Shown one piece after another: positions 36,758 through 45,905 of a DNA stretch of 64,000 nucleotides. The DNA is from Massilia eurypsychrophila (lineage in GTDB: Bacteria; Pseudomonadota; Gammaproteobacteria; Burkholderiales; Burkholderiaceae_D), in NCBI RefSeq assembly GCF_002760655.1, contig NZ_PDOC01000004.1, positions 62,001 to 126,000 of the forward strand, read 5' to 3'. The position numbers and the translations under genes were made by a program. Position 1 is the first letter of the stretch; each line of letters opens with the position of its first letter. Under the pieces are notes generated by a model. It had not been told where the DNA came from. It saw only the letters and a list, made by a program, of their open reading frames with translations, and searched no databases.

Positions 36758-37281
36758 CGGATGTTCGCGATCTCGCGCTTGAGGGCGTCGAGGTTCTTTT
36801 CGGCGCGGCCGACACTGTCGCGCAGCTGCGCCACGCGTTCGAGGTACTTGGCGTAGTTCTTCTCGTTGCCCTGGCGTTCAGGCTCGCCGTTGTTGAATTC
36901 GCGCCGTAGTTCGGCCAGCTTCTTTTCTTCGCTGCGCAGTTCCTCGTTGAGGATCTCGCGGCGGTCGTCGTCGCGCGCCTTCTGCTGGTAGGTGCTCACG
37001 CGCGGGAACTCGGCCGGCGTGGCGGCCGGCGCGGCGCTGCTGCGCGGAGTCGCCGCTGTGGCTGCGCGGCGCGGCGGCGCGGCGACCGGGCCGCTGGCGC
37101 CGGTCGATGGCAAGTCGAGCGCCTTGCAGCCCGGCTTGAGGGTGTCGGTGTAGAGCACGTGGCCGCCTTCGTCGACGCATTTGTACATCACCTGGCCGTG
37201 CGCGATGCCGCTCACCGCCAGCGAAGCGATGGCGACTGCGCCGGCTCGTCCGAAAGACCTCTTTATCATAAACATCAGCAT
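36754..37281 (-). CDS. DUF4124 domain-containing periplasmic protein
   Basis: 175 residues from ATG at 37281; ATG at 37269 is an alternative and neither has a good Shine-Dalgarno sequence. A signal peptide (KRSFGRAGAVAIASLAVSG to IAHG-Q) is followed by the DUF4124 motif VMYKCVDEGGHVLYTDTLKPGCKAL, of which the key features are YKC, a Gly pair and the second Cys. Then come a low-complexity Ala/Pro segment and a charged coiled-coil (about 110-175). The function of the domain is unknown. It sits between glnA and ntrB and overlaps ntrB by 4 bp, so it is translated with the nitrogen regulators. Confidence 0.85.
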   Translation of the reverse strand: MLMFMIKRSFGRAGAVAIASLAVSGIAHGQVMYKCVDEGGHVLYTDTLKPGCKALDLPSTGASGPVAAPPRRAATAATPRSSAAPAATPAEFPRVSTYQQKARDDDRREILNEELRSEEKKLAELRREFNNGEPERQGNEKNYAKYLERVAQLRDSVGRAEKNLDALKREIANIR

Positions 37282-37334
37282 TGGTGCGCGGCGGTGCGCG
37301 CGGTTATTGGGTTCAGCCCGAATATACAACATCC

Positions 37335-37377
37335 GAAAAAAAACGCGGTGAAAGCCGTGGCTTTCCCCGCGTTTTTT
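37335..37377 (-). terminator. Rho-independent terminator of glnA
   Basis: AACGCGG and CCGCGTT arms with an inner GAAAG/CTTTC stem, followed on the minus strand by eight T. It starts 74 nt after the glnA stop, so DUF4124-ntrB-ntrC depend on read-through or on a promoter in the short gap after it. Confidence 0.85.
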
Positions 37378-37450
37378 ACACAGCATTTACACTTTCGATA
37401 TCGGCACTACAAGAGCTGCTGACATCGGCATAACACTGTTGGCGTTTCGC

Positions 37451-38866
37451 TTACAGCGAGTAGTACATGTCGAATTCGACCGGGTGCGTGGTCATGCGCA
37501 TGCGCTGCACGTCCTGCATTTTCAGTTCGATGTAAGCGTCGATCATGCTGTCGCTGAACACGCCGCCGCGGGTCAGGAACTCGCGGTCCTTGTCGAGGTT
37601 CTCGAGTGCTTCTTCCAGCGATGCGCACACCGTCGGGATCAGCGCGTCTTCTTCCGGCGGCAGGTGGTACAGGTCTTTCGATGCCGCCTCGCCCGGGTGG
37701 ATCTTGTTGGCGATGCCGTCCAGGCCGGCCATCAGCAGCGCGGCGAAGCACAGGTAGACGTTCGCCAGTGGATCGGGGAAGCGCGTCTCGATGCGGCGAC
37801 CCTTCGGGTTGGCCACGTGCGGGATGCGGATCGATGCCGAGCGGTTGCGGGCCGAGTAGGCCAGCTTGACCGGCGCTTCGTAGCCAGGCACCAGGCGCTT
37901 GTACGAGTTGGTGCCAGGGTTGGTGATCGCGTTGAGCGCCTTGGCGTGCTTGATGATGCCGCCGATGTAGAACAGCGCGGTGTCCGACAGGCCGGCATAG
38001 CCGTCGCCGGCGAACAGGTTCTTGCCGTCCTTCCAGATCGACTGGTGCACGTGCATGCCCGAGCCGTTGTCGCCGACGATCGGCTTCGGCATGAAGGTGG
38101 CGGTCTTGCCGTAGCTGTGGGCGACGTTCCAGACGACGTACTTCAGGTTCTGGGTCCAGTCGGCGCGCTCGACCAGGGTCGAGAAGCGGGTGCCGATTTC
38201 GTTCTGGCCAGCGCCGGCCACTTCGTGGTGGTGCACTTCGACCGGGATGCCCATCGCTTCGAGGATAAGGCACATCTCCGAACGCATGTCCTGGAACGAG
38301 TCGACCGGCGGGACCGGGAAGTAGCCGCCCTTGACGGTCGGACGGTGGCCATGGTTGCCGCCTTCGGTCTTGGCGTCGGTGGCCCACGAGGACTCGTCCG
38401 AATCGATCTTGACGAAGCAGCCGGACATGTCGATTTTCCAGCGGACCGAATCGAAGATGAAGAATTCCGGCTCCGGGCCGAAGTAGGCGGTGTCGCCCTG
38501 GCCGGACGACTTCAGGTAGGCTTCGGCGCGCTTGGCGATCGAACGCGGATCGCGGTCGTAGCCCTTGCCGTCGGATGGCTCGATGACGTCGCACTGCATG
38601 AACAGCGTGGTCTCTTCCATGAACGGGTCGATGTTGGCGGTCGACGGATCCGGCATCAGGATCATGTCGGACGCTTCGATGCCCTTCCAGCCAGCGATCG
38701 ACGAACCGTCGAAGGCGTGACCCGACTCGAACTTGTCGAGATCGAAGTGGGAGATAGGTACGGTGACGTGCTGCTCCTTGCCACGGGTATCGGCAAAGCG
38801 GAAATCAACGAATTTGACTTCGTTGTCTTTTGCCATCTTCAGCACTTCTGCGGCGGTCTTTGCCAT
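37451..38866 (-). CDS. glnA: Glutamine synthetase, type I
   Basis: 471 residues, the length of bacterial GSI. The N-terminal beta-grasp domain holds [12 protein letters not shown]. The catalytic domain has [25 protein letters not shown], the [15 protein letters not shown]/ammonium region and NRSASIRIP. Tyr400 in [10 protein letters not shown] is the expected adenylylation site for GlnE, which is also encoded in this window. It makes glutamine from glutamate, ammonia and ATP in a dodecamer. AGGAG lies 8 nt before the ATG. Control by sigma-54 and NtrC is supported by sites upstream. Confidence 0.98.
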   Translation of the reverse strand: MAKTAAEVLKMAKDNEVKFVDFRFADTRGKEQHVTVPISHFDLDKFESGHAFDGSSIAGWKGIEASDMILMPDPSTANIDPFMEETTLFMQCDVIEPSDGKGYDRDPRSIAKRAEAYLKSSGQGDTAYFGPEPEFFIFDSVRWKIDMSGCFVKIDSDESSWATDAKTEGGNHGHRPTVKGGYFPVPPVDSFQDMRSEMCLILEAMGIPVEVHHHEVAGAGQNEIGTRFSTLVERADWTQNLKYVVWNVAHSYGKTATFMPKPIVGDNGSGMHVHQSIWKDGKNLFAGDGYAGLSDTALFYIGGIIKHAKALNAITNPGTNSYKRLVPGYEAPVKLAYSARNRSASIRIPHVANPKGRRIETRFPDPLANVYLCFAALLMAGLDGIANKIHPGEAASKDLYHLPPEEDALIPTVCASLEEALENLDKDREFLTRGGVFSDSMIDAYIELKMQDVQRMRMTTHPVEFDMYYSL

Positions 38867-38933
38867 TCAAAATCTCCTAGATAAAAAGGGGGGAGCGCGC
38901 GCTCATGGGCGTACGCAAACTCACAGGAATCAT

Positions 38934-38949
38934 AGCAGAAACCATGCCA
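38934..38949 (-). promoter_or_regulatory. Sigma-54 promoter of glnA
   Basis: TGGCATGGTTTCTGCT on the minus strand fits the -24/-12 consensus, with the invariant GG and GC separated by exactly 10 nt. Transcription should start near 38923, giving a leader of about 57 nt before glnA. Confidence 0.8.
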
Positions 38950-39055
38950 GCCATTAATTCCAACGCTAAAGTCCAGTTTAGTGCGGGACTTGCTAAGGAA
39001 GGTAGGAAAATCGCCAGCGGCGCACGGAATCTGCCGGTCCACGCACCGCCGTGGA

Positions 39056-39070
39056 GCACCAATATGGTGC
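39056..39070. promoter_or_regulatory. NtrC-binding site upstream of glnA (strong)
   Basis: GCACCAATATGGTGC has the exact GCACC-N5-GGTGC symmetry of NtrC sites. Its centre is about 139 bp upstream of the predicted glnA start, similar to the enhancer distance at E. coli glnA. Confidence 0.8.
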
Positions 39071-39083
39071 GTTGGCAGAAAAA

Positions 39084-39100
39084 TGCACCAAGGCGGCACA
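39084..39100. promoter_or_regulatory. NtrC-binding site upstream of glnA (weaker)
   Basis: TGCACCA-N3-CGGCACA has one perfect half-site and one degenerate half-site. Its centre is 29 bp from the strong site, close to three helical turns, as expected for cooperative binding of two NtrC dimers. Confidence 0.6.
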
Positions 39101-39157
39101 ATGCGCCCCAAAAGCGAGAGCCGCTGCGCGCGCCGTTCGGCCACGGCGATGTGGCCC

Positions 39158-39163
39158 TATAAT
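39158..39163 (+). promoter_or_regulatory. -10 box of the rhodanese gene
   Basis: A perfect TATAAT 30 nt before the rhodanese start codon. The -35 region (TTCGGC, 16 nt upstream) is weak. It is divergent from glnA and only 58 bp from the weaker NtrC site. Confidence 0.6.
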
Positions 39164-39193
39164 GGACAATCTGCCAACCCAAGGAAAACTGCC

Positions 39194-39652
39194 ATGAGCG
39201 CCGCCGACCACATCCTTGCCACCGCCCGCCAGCGCGGCGCCGACCAACCGTACGCCGGCGCGGTGACGCCGCAGGAGGCGTTCGCGCTGCTGCAGTCGGA
39301 CCCCAGCGCCAAGCTGGTCGACGTGCGCACCAACGCCGAGCGTTACTGGGTCGGCCAGGTCGCCATCGCACCGGGCCAGCACGCCGCCGTCGAATGGAGC
39401 AGCTGGCCGAGCGGCGTGGTCAACCCGCAGTTCGTCGAGCAACTGGGCGAAGTAGCGGGCAAAAACGACCTGCTGCTGTTTTTGTGCCGCTCCGGCGTGC
39501 GCTCGCGCCATGCGGCCAAGCTGGCCACCGATCACGGCTTCACCAACGCGTTCGACATCCTCGAAGGCTTCGAAGGCGGCAAGGACAGCGACGGCCACCG
39601 CAAGCAGGTCGAAGGCTGGTGCAAGGTTGGCCTGCCGTGGATCGGCGGCTAG
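39194..39652 (+). CDS. Rhodanese-like domain protein
   Basis: 152 residues from ATG at 39194, with AAGGAAAA upstream; the frame is open earlier but runs through the control region. It is a single rhodanese domain: VDVRTNAERYWVGQV, then the active-site loop LCRSGVRSRHAA (C98) and a C-terminal FDILEGFEG. It may transfer sulfane sulfur; the acceptor is unknown. It is divergent from glnA, and its last 4 bp overlap the convergent TAXI gene. Confidence 0.9.
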   Translation: MSAADHILATARQRGADQPYAGAVTPQEAFALLQSDPSAKLVDVRTNAERYWVGQVAIAPGQHAAVEWSSWPSGVVNPQFVEQLGEVAGKNDLLLFLCRSGVRSRHAAKLATDHGFTNAFDILEGFEGGKDSDGHRKQVEGWCKVGLPWIGG

Positions 39653-41007
39653 CGCGCCGCGGCCGCCGTTTTCAGCGTCAGCAGTACCCGCTGGCGCACG
39701 AAGTTGATGTGGCTGCGCAGGCCGTACAGGTTATCGGCGAATGCCAGCGGGATCGACATGTGGTTGACGCGCGCCTCGATGTCGTCGAGGCGTTTTAGCA
39801 GCTCGTCGCAGACCTGCTCGCGCCCGTCCGCGGCGCCCTCCTCGAGCTCCTGTTCGATCGTGCGCAGCTGGCCGTACCAGCGGTAGATGCGCGACTTGAT
39901 GCGCCACACGTACAGCGGCGGCACCACTTTCGAAAACGGGATGATCAGCGCGGCCAGCGCGACCACCACCACCCACAGCCGGTCGAACAGGTTGGCGACC
40001 CAGAACGGCATGTAGCGCTGCAGCAGCGGCGCTCCGTCCTTGTAGAACTTGGCCGCCTCGCGCGCGACCGGGATCTCGGTGTAGCGCGCCGACGGGAACT
40101 GGCCCTGCTGCTGGAACCAGCCGGCGCCGCCGTGGATCTCGGTGGCCGCCTGCACCAGCAGTTCGATCAGCGCCGGGTGCAGGTTGGCGCGCGCCACCAG
40201 CGTGGCGGTGGGCGCAATCAGGTGGTAGTCCTGCGGCGGCAGGTCGCGCCCGAGGTCGACGATCCCGCGCGGCAGCACCACGTGCGACAGGAACGGCAGG
40301 CGCCGCGCGTAGGCTTCGGCCTGGTCGAAGTTGAACAGCCGGATGCCGGGCGTTTGCAGCAGCATCTGCACCAGCAGCGCGTCCGGCCCGGACGAGAACA
40401 CCAGCGCGTCGATGCGCCCTTCGAGCAGTTCCACGGTGGCCGGCGTATTCTCCAGCGCGCCGATGGCCAGGTCGGCCGGCTCGACGCCATTCAAGGCCAG
40501 CACCTGGCGAAACAGCTTGGGGATGCCGGTGCCTTCCGGACCGAGGTTGATGCGCAGGCCCTTGAGCTGGCCAAGCTGGGTGACGGCGACCGGTTCGCGC
40601 ATGAACAGCCAGACCGGTTCGGTGAACAGGCTGCCGAGCGACACCAGGCCCTTGCGCTGGGCGGCCGCTTCGTCGGTCGAGCCGCTCTGGACGAATGCGG
40701 CGTCGACCTTGCCCTCGTTGAGTTGCTGCAGGTTCTGCTGCGAGCCGAGCGAGCGCACCAGTTCGGCCTTGATGCCATCCTTGGCCAGCGCCGCCGCGTA
40801 CTTGGTGCCGAATTGTTCGTAGGCGCTGTTTTCCTGGCCGGTGGCCAGGCGCATGTGGCGCGGCGGGGCCGGGTCGACGATGACGTAGGCCAGCGCGCAC
40901 AAGGCGCCGATCAGCAGGATGGTGGGGCCAGCGGTGGCGACCAGGTCGCGAAACGAGAACTGGGAGAACTTGCGGATACGGGACATCACTTGGCGCATGG
41001 GTTTCAT
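39649..41007 (-). CDS. Membrane-anchored TAXI family solute-binding protein
   Basis: 452 residues. An N-terminal membrane helix (about 25-46, AGPTILLIGALCALAYVIV) anchors a TAXI/TRAP-type substrate-binding domain (about 50-315: LATGQENSAYEQFGTKYAA, VQSGSTDEAAAQ, RINLGPEGTGI). Unlike soluble TAXI proteins it continues with a second helix (RLWVVVVALAALIIPFS, about 338-354) and a cytosolic or periplasmic coiled-coil tail (about 370-430). The domain would bind a small organic acid or similar ligand. No TRAP permease is adjacent, so it may be a sensor or act with a distant permease. Confidence 0.82.
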   Translation of the reverse strand: MKPMRQVMSRIRKFSQFSFRDLVATAGPTILLIGALCALAYVIVDPAPPRHMRLATGQENSAYEQFGTKYAAALAKDGIKAELVRSLGSQQNLQQLNEGKVDAAFVQSGSTDEAAAQRKGLVSLGSLFTEPVWLFMREPVAVTQLGQLKGLRINLGPEGTGIPKLFRQVLALNGVEPADLAIGALENTPATVELLEGRIDALVFSSGPDALLVQMLLQTPGIRLFNFDQAEAYARRLPFLSHVVLPRGIVDLGRDLPPQDYHLIAPTATLVARANLHPALIELLVQAATEIHGGAGWFQQQGQFPSARYTEIPVAREAAKFYKDGAPLLQRYMPFWVANLFDRLWVVVVALAALIIPFSKVVPPLYVWRIKSRIYRWYGQLRTIEQELEEGAADGREQVCDELLKRLDDIEARVNHMSIPLAFADNLYGLRSHINFVRQRVLLTLKTAAAAR

Positions 41008-41108
41008 GGGTGGCTACGATGCCAACAATTGACCCAATATGCAAGTGCCGCGTCCGTGGCCTGCCCCCGCTGGGTCAGACCGGTGCAGATGCAGGCCCTG
41101 ATCGGACG

Positions 41109-44100
41109 TCAGAACAGCACTTGCGGACGTGGCGCTTCCTGCTTTGGCTTTGGCTGGACGGGCTTGACGGGCTTGACGGGCTTGGCGGCGTCCGCGGCAG
41201 GCGCCTTGGCTGCCGCTTTCGGCTTGTCGGCGGCGGCATCGCCAGCTTTTGGCGTGGCCGGCTTGGCGACAGCAGCCTTGGCGACAACAGCCTTTTCGGC
41301 GACCGGCTTGGCCGCGGCCGGCCTGGCGACGACTGGCTTGGCGGCGACTGGCTTGACGACTGCCTCGCCCTCGCCCGCAGGTTTGGCGACGGCGTCCTTG
41401 ACGACGGCCGGCTTGACGACGGCGCCAGGGGCGGCATCGGCTTCTGCCTTGGCGACCTTCGCAGCGGCGCCAGCGGCGGCCGCAGCCTCAGCGGCAGCCT
41501 TCTGCTTGGCCGCCGCCTCCGGATCGATCATCGGCATCAAGGTCGGCGCCAGCACCGTCAGCAGCTGCACCGGCAAGGCGCTGGTGAAGTCGTAGTTCTC
41601 GGAGTCCGGACCATGCACGTAGGCGGTCATGCTGCCGAAGAAGCGCTCGCCGATGTTGAAGACGAAGGTGGCCGACCGGTTGACGAAGCGCGATTCGATC
41701 AGGCGCCCGCCGCCGCCGTAGACGTCGAAGCGCTGGTCGCCGGTACCGGTCTTGCCGCCGACTGCGATGATGCTGCCGTCGGCGGCGACGAACGCCGCCT
41801 TGACGCGCTTGGCGGTGCCGTCCGATACCACGCCGCGGATCGCTTCCGACACCGCTTGCGCCACTTCCGGCGCGATCACCTGCTCGAACTTGTCGGCCTT
41901 GGCATGCTTGACCAGCGTCTCGTACGGCGTGCCCTTGGCGAAGTGCAGCGAGTCGATCCGCTGCACCGGTTTGCGCATGCCGTTGTTGACGATGATGCCC
42001 ATCATCTCGGCCAGCGCGGCCGGCCGGTCGGCCGAGGCGCCCAGCGTGGTGGCGTACGACGGCACCAGCGAATCGAACGGGTAGCCCATGCTCTTCCACT
42101 GCGCGTGGATCTTGAGGAAGGCTTCGACTTCAATCAGGCCGGCGATGCGCTTGTCCTGCGCGTGCTTGCGGTGGGTGTTGAACAGCCACGAGTACACGTC
42201 CTGGCGCTCCTTGACGCTGGCGTCGGCGACCTGCTTCCAGCCGGCGTCCTTGTTGCTGCGCAGGTAGCCGACCACCCACAGTTCCAGCGGATGGAGCGAT
42301 GAGACGTAACCGCGGTCCGACAGCGACATCGCCGCCGGTGCGTACGTTTCGTACATGCGGGCGATGCGGTCGGCCGGCACCTCGTTGGCCGACGGCAGAT
42401 TGTCGTTGATGAAGGCGCCAAATTCGGCCAGCGTGCCTTGCGGCCAGACGGTGCGATGCACCGCGGCCAGGCGCGTCGGCGTCGGCCGGAAGCTTGCCAG
42501 CAGCGCCTTTTGGGCGTCGGCTGGCGTCTTGCCCTTGTACTTGCTGTAGAACTTGCCGAGGAATTCGCGCCCTTCGCGGTCGGCGAAGCGGGACAGATAT
42601 TCGGCGCGGCGCGGATCGTTGGCGTCGGCCAGCAGCGCCGCCGACGAACCGGGCAGCTGGAACATGTAGTAGCGCACCACGTCGCGCATCATGCGCACGA
42701 ACACCAAGTTGGTCGACTGGCGCAGCGCCTGGCGTACCGTCATGATCTTCGAGTCGTCGAGCTTGCTGAAGTTGCCGAACGTGTGCAGGCCGCCGCCGGT
42801 GAAAAAGCTCTCGCCGGGGCTGGCTGAATACTTGCGCTCGAACGCCGCTTCGAGCATCGGCGCCAGGCCGCGGTCGGCGCTGGCCTTGAGGCCCTGGAAG
42901 TATTCGACGCCCCACTGCGACATGCGGTCCTTCGGATCGAGCACCACTTTCTTCAGTTCGACCGGTGTCATTTGCGCATAGCGCTTGTGCAGCTGGTCGA
43001 CGATGTCCATGTAGGTGACCAGGGTGCGCAGCTTGGCGGTCGAACCGAGATCGAGCTTGGCGCCTTCGTTGATGTCGAGCGGCTGGTCGTAGTTGTCGGT
43101 CTGGACGCGCAGGTAGTTGGCGTCGGCGCCGCGCTCGATCAGGGTGAAGCTGTAGACGACGTTGGCCGGGTCGCCGTTGCCGAGCATGCCCTTGCCGGTC
43201 AGGCCGGCGGCGGTGGCCGATTCGACGTCGCGCAGGCCGCGCAGGCGCGCCGTGACGGCCTTCTGCGCTTCGGCGTTGAGGGTGCTGGCCACCGCCAGGT
43301 CGAGGCGGTCGACGTTGTACAGGCGCGAGTCGCCCAGCAAGCCGGCCAGGTGGGTGCGCACCGCGTTCGAGGCCTTGCGGGTGGTGAAGGAATTGGCCGC
43401 CGGCGGCGCCACGCCGGTGCCCGACGCAGGGTGGAGCTTCTGGCTGGTGGCGAGGTCGCGCAGTTTCGGCGTGATGACGCCGGCCTGGGCCAGCACGCGC
43501 AGGTGGACGTTGGTCAGTTCTTCGAGGTCGTCCGAACCGGCGCCGAGGTAGTGGGCCGGGCGACGCTGGGCGATGAACAGGCTGAGCGCCTCCTTGTAGG
43601 CGAGCGCCGCGTCAGGCGTGTCGATGGCGCCGCGCAAGGCGCGGTTCAGGTCGTCGAAGTTGCGGCCGTACCAGACCCACATGCCGTCGCCGATGCCGTT
43701 TACTTCGCCGTAGCCAAGCTTGGCCGACAGCGGCACCGTGTTGATGTAGTCGACCACGATCTGGCGCCGCGCCATGGTGGTGTCCTCGCCGTCCTGGTAG
43801 GCGCGCAGCGACGCCGACACCATCTGGCGCAGCTTGTCCGACAGCGAATTGGTGCGCCCGTCCGGCGAATGGCGGTATTTTTCGATCTGCGTGGCGAGCG
43901 TGCTGCCGCCGGCGGAGCGCTTGTCGGCGCCGGTCACCACGTGCAGCGACTTGTCGAACACGGCTTTGCTGAAGCGGTCCCATTCGACCGCCGGATTGCG
44001 TTTCGGGTAGGTCGTGTCGAGCAGCTCGCGGTTCTCGATGAACAGCAGGCTCTGGATCAAAGGCAGCGGCGTGGCGTCGAAGCCGCCGTACACGCGCTCG

Positions 44101-44765
44101 GGAAAGCGGGCGCTAAACAGCGGCTGCTGCTTGTCGTCGAAGATCTCGAGGCCGACCTGGGTCTTTTCGCGGTAGGTGGCGAACAGGCCCATGTCGGCCA
44201 GCTCGATCATTTTCGGCGACAGTCGCGCCTGGGAGGCGATGACGTAGTCGTGCCCCTTCAGCTTGGCCAGGTAGTCGGGCAGGTTGGCGTAGCCGAGCCG
44301 CTCGTCGTACGGGCTGTCGGACGGGAAGCGGATCGCGTTGCTCGGGCCAGGCTCGACCTTGTAACTGATCTTCCTGGCCAGGCCGGTGAAGAACTGCGCC
44401 TGCATCGACGAGGTCTGGCTTTCGCGCACCAGCCACCAGGCGAACAGCGACAGCAGCATCAGCAGCAACAGCACCAGCGCCGGCTTGATGCGGCTGCGGC
44501 GCTTGGGCGGCTTGCCATCGGGGGCGCCTTCGGCCGGCTGCTCCGGCGGCTCGGTTACCAGCGACAGGTGGGTTGGCGCGGAGCGCAGTTCGGCGGCCTG
44601 CTGGTCCTGCAGTTCGTGTTGCAGTTCCTGCTCGAGCACGGGCGCGGCGGCGGTGGCGGCGGCGCCGCGCGAGCGGCCCAGGTTGATCGATGCGGCGCGT
44701 GCACGCAGCGCGCGAACTGCACTCGCAACGCTGTAGTTCCGCCCTGCTTGGCTATTACTTTCCAT
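41109..44765 (-). CDS. Large class A penicillin-binding protein with Ala/Lys/Pro-rich tail
   Basis: 1218 residues. A long cytoplasmic N-terminus is followed by one membrane helix (about 94-113). A divergent GT51 glycosyltransferase domain comes next (LLFIENRELLD, AGGSTLATQIEKY). The transpeptidase domain keeps all three active-site motifs: S575-T-A-K578, S684-T-N686 and K1005-T-G. Residues about 1081-1218 are a low-complexity tail of Ala, Lys, Pro and Val that would lie in the periplasm. It polymerises and crosslinks peptidoglycan, with a possible wall- or partner-binding role for the tail. It is larger than PBP1a/1b and has an unusual GT51 domain, so it is likely a distinct paralogue. Confidence 0.85.
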   Translation of the reverse strand: MESNSQAGRNYSVASAVRALRARAASINLGRSRGAAATAAAPVLEQELQHELQDQQAAELRSAPTHLSLVTEPPEQPAEGAPDGKPPKRRSRIKPALVLLLLMLLSLFAWWLVRESQTSSMQAQFFTGLARKISYKVEPGPSNAIRFPSDSPYDERLGYANLPDYLAKLKGHDYVIASQARLSPKMIELADMGLFATYREKTQVGLEIFDDKQQPLFSARFPERVYGGFDATPLPLIQSLLFIENRELLDTTYPKRNPAVEWDRFSKAVFDKSLHVVTGADKRSAGGSTLATQIEKYRHSPDGRTNSLSDKLRQMVSASLRAYQDGEDTTMARRQIVVDYINTVPLSAKLGYGEVNGIGDGMWVWYGRNFDDLNRALRGAIDTPDAALAYKEALSLFIAQRRPAHYLGAGSDDLEELTNVHLRVLAQAGVITPKLRDLATSQKLHPASGTGVAPPAANSFTTRKASNAVRTHLAGLLGDSRLYNVDRLDLAVASTLNAEAQKAVTARLRGLRDVESATAAGLTGKGMLGNGDPANVVYSFTLIERGADANYLRVQTDNYDQPLDINEGAKLDLGSTAKLRTLVTYMDIVDQLHKRYAQMTPVELKKVVLDPKDRMSQWGVEYFQGLKASADRGLAPMLEAAFERKYSASPGESFFTGGGLHTFGNFSKLDDSKIMTVRQALRQSTNLVFVRMMRDVVRYYMFQLPGSSAALLADANDPRRAEYLSRFADREGREFLGKFYSKYKGKTPADAQKALLASFRPTPTRLAAVHRTVWPQGTLAEFGAFINDNLPSANEVPADRIARMYETYAPAAMSLSDRGYVSSLHPLELWVVGYLRSNKDAGWKQVADASVKERQDVYSWLFNTHRKHAQDKRIAGLIEVEAFLKIHAQWKSMGYPFDSLVPSYATTLGASADRPAALAEMMGIIVNNGMRKPVQRIDSLHFAKGTPYETLVKHAKADKFEQVIAPEVAQAVSEAIRGVVSDGTAKRVKAAFVAADGSIIAVGGKTGTGDQRFDVYGGGGRLIESRFVNRSATFVFNIGERFFGSMTAYVHGPDSENYDFTSALPVQLLTVLAPTLMPMIDPEAAAKQKAAAEAAAAAGAAAKVAKAEADAAPGAVVKPAVVKDAVAKPAGEGEAVVKPVAAKPVVARPAAAKPVAEKAVVAKAAVAKPATPKAGDAAADKPKAAAKAPAADAAKPVKPVKPVQPKPKQEAPRPQVLF

Positions 44766-45068
44766 GATGGCTCAACCGGTATGAATCAATCGTCAGCGCC
44801 CTGCGTCCCGACCATCGCCATCCATGCATGGGTCGTTGCAACGGAGCGAGGCCGTTTCGTGTTTCGCGAATAACAACCAAAATCCCACTCCAGAACCTGG
44901 CCATCGCATGCTTACCATTCCACCACATCAATGCCTCCACGACGTAGCACTGATCGACAAATTGTCGCCCGGCCGATTGTTTTCGCAAAAAAACAACGGC
45001 TCAGTCCGCTAGTAAAAGCACTTCGACAACATCCGCAAATGCCGCCGCGCGTTTGCAATTTGCTACGG
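44766..45068. other. Intergenic region between the EI24 gene and the large PBP gene
   Basis: 303 bp without a convincing gene. It is downstream of the EI24 gene and upstream of the PBP gene. A weak inverted repeat TTGTTTT-CGCAAA-AAAACAA near 44979-44998 may form a terminator-like stem. No clear promoter was recognised. Confidence 0.5.
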
Positions 45069-45905
45069 TCAGTGTGCCACTAAATCGCTCGGCGGCCGGG
45101 CATCTGCATCAAGCGCGCGCAGCTCGCGCAAGGCCTGCAGGCAGTAGTACTGGAACCACAGGCCGGTGAAGATAAAGATCACCAGGTACAGCCAGATCGA
45201 CAGCATCGCCAGGAACGGAAACAGCACCACTGAAATGAGCGCGCCGCCGATCCACACGATGCCGGGCAAGGCGCCGAAGGCGCCCGAGACCATGCCGATC
45301 GCCAGCAGCGGCCAGCGGTGGCGCTGCATGATGGCGCGCCGCTCCTCTGCGCTGGCGTGGGCGGCCAGCGCGTCGTAGCTCATCACGCGCGCGGTCAGCC
45401 AGCCCCACAGCGCCACTTGCGCCGCCAGCGCCAGCGGGGCAAAAAAGTACAGCGGCAACGTCATCAGCCACAGCGGCACGAACAGCAGCACCGCGCCGAA
45501 GTTGATGGCCAGGCTGCCGAGCGTGCTGCCGCCCTGCTTCATGTCGAGGCCGGCAAACTGGCGCGCGCTGACGTGGCGTCCGATCGCCGGCATCGCCACG
45601 ATGCCCATCACCAGCAGCGACGTCAGGATCATCAGCGGCAGCAGCAACAGCATCGCCACCAGCGGCACCACCACCGCTTTGAGCACACCGAGGCCCATCG
45701 ACGAGAGCATCCCGCCGCTGGCCTTGTAGATGCCGTATTGTTCGAACAGCACCTGCACGTAATCGATCAGCGGCTGCATGCCGAAGTACAGCAAGGTGCC
45801 CCACAACGCCACCGACAGCGCAAACGGCAGCGCCGACAGCAGCAGCATGCGAACGCTCAGCTGCGAGGCCAGCGCGCGCCCGTAGGCGTTCAGCACGGCG
45901 CGCAT
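45069..45905 (-). CDS. EI24 domain membrane protein (CysZ-like)
   Basis: 278 residues from ATG at 45905 (MRAVLNAYGRALASQ). A longer frame starts at 46007 and cannot be excluded. Six or so hydrophobic helices and the EI24/CysZ-like pattern (RMLLLSALPFALSVALWG, FFAPLALAAQVALWGWL, WPLLAIGMVSGAFG) are seen. EI24 relatives include CysZ, a sulfate-uptake protein, but most members have no known function. It stands alone, with 348 bp before the divergent FKBP gene. Confidence 0.75.
   Translation of the reverse strand: MRAVLNAYGRALASQLSVRMLLLSALPFALSVALWGTLLYFGMQPLIDYVQVLFEQYGIYKASGGMLSSMGLGVLKAVVVPLVAMLLLLPLMILTSLLVMGIVAMPAIGRHVSARQFAGLDMKQGGSTLGSLAINFGAVLLFVPLWLMTLPLYFFAPLALAAQVALWGWLTARVMSYDALAAHASAEERRAIMQRHRWPLLAIGMVSGAFGALPGIVWIGGALISVVLFPFLAMLSIWLYLVIFIFTGLWFQYYCLQALRELRALDADARPPSDLVAH

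Noticed and set aside
42972-44873. 633-codon plus-strand frame opposite the large PBP
   Set aside because: No domain; the minus-strand PBP has SxxK, SxN and KTG motifs in frame.
44755-44988. Small minus-strand frame overlapping the PBP start
   Set aside because: No ribosome binding site or recognisable domain, and it overlaps the PBP N-terminus and its upstream region.
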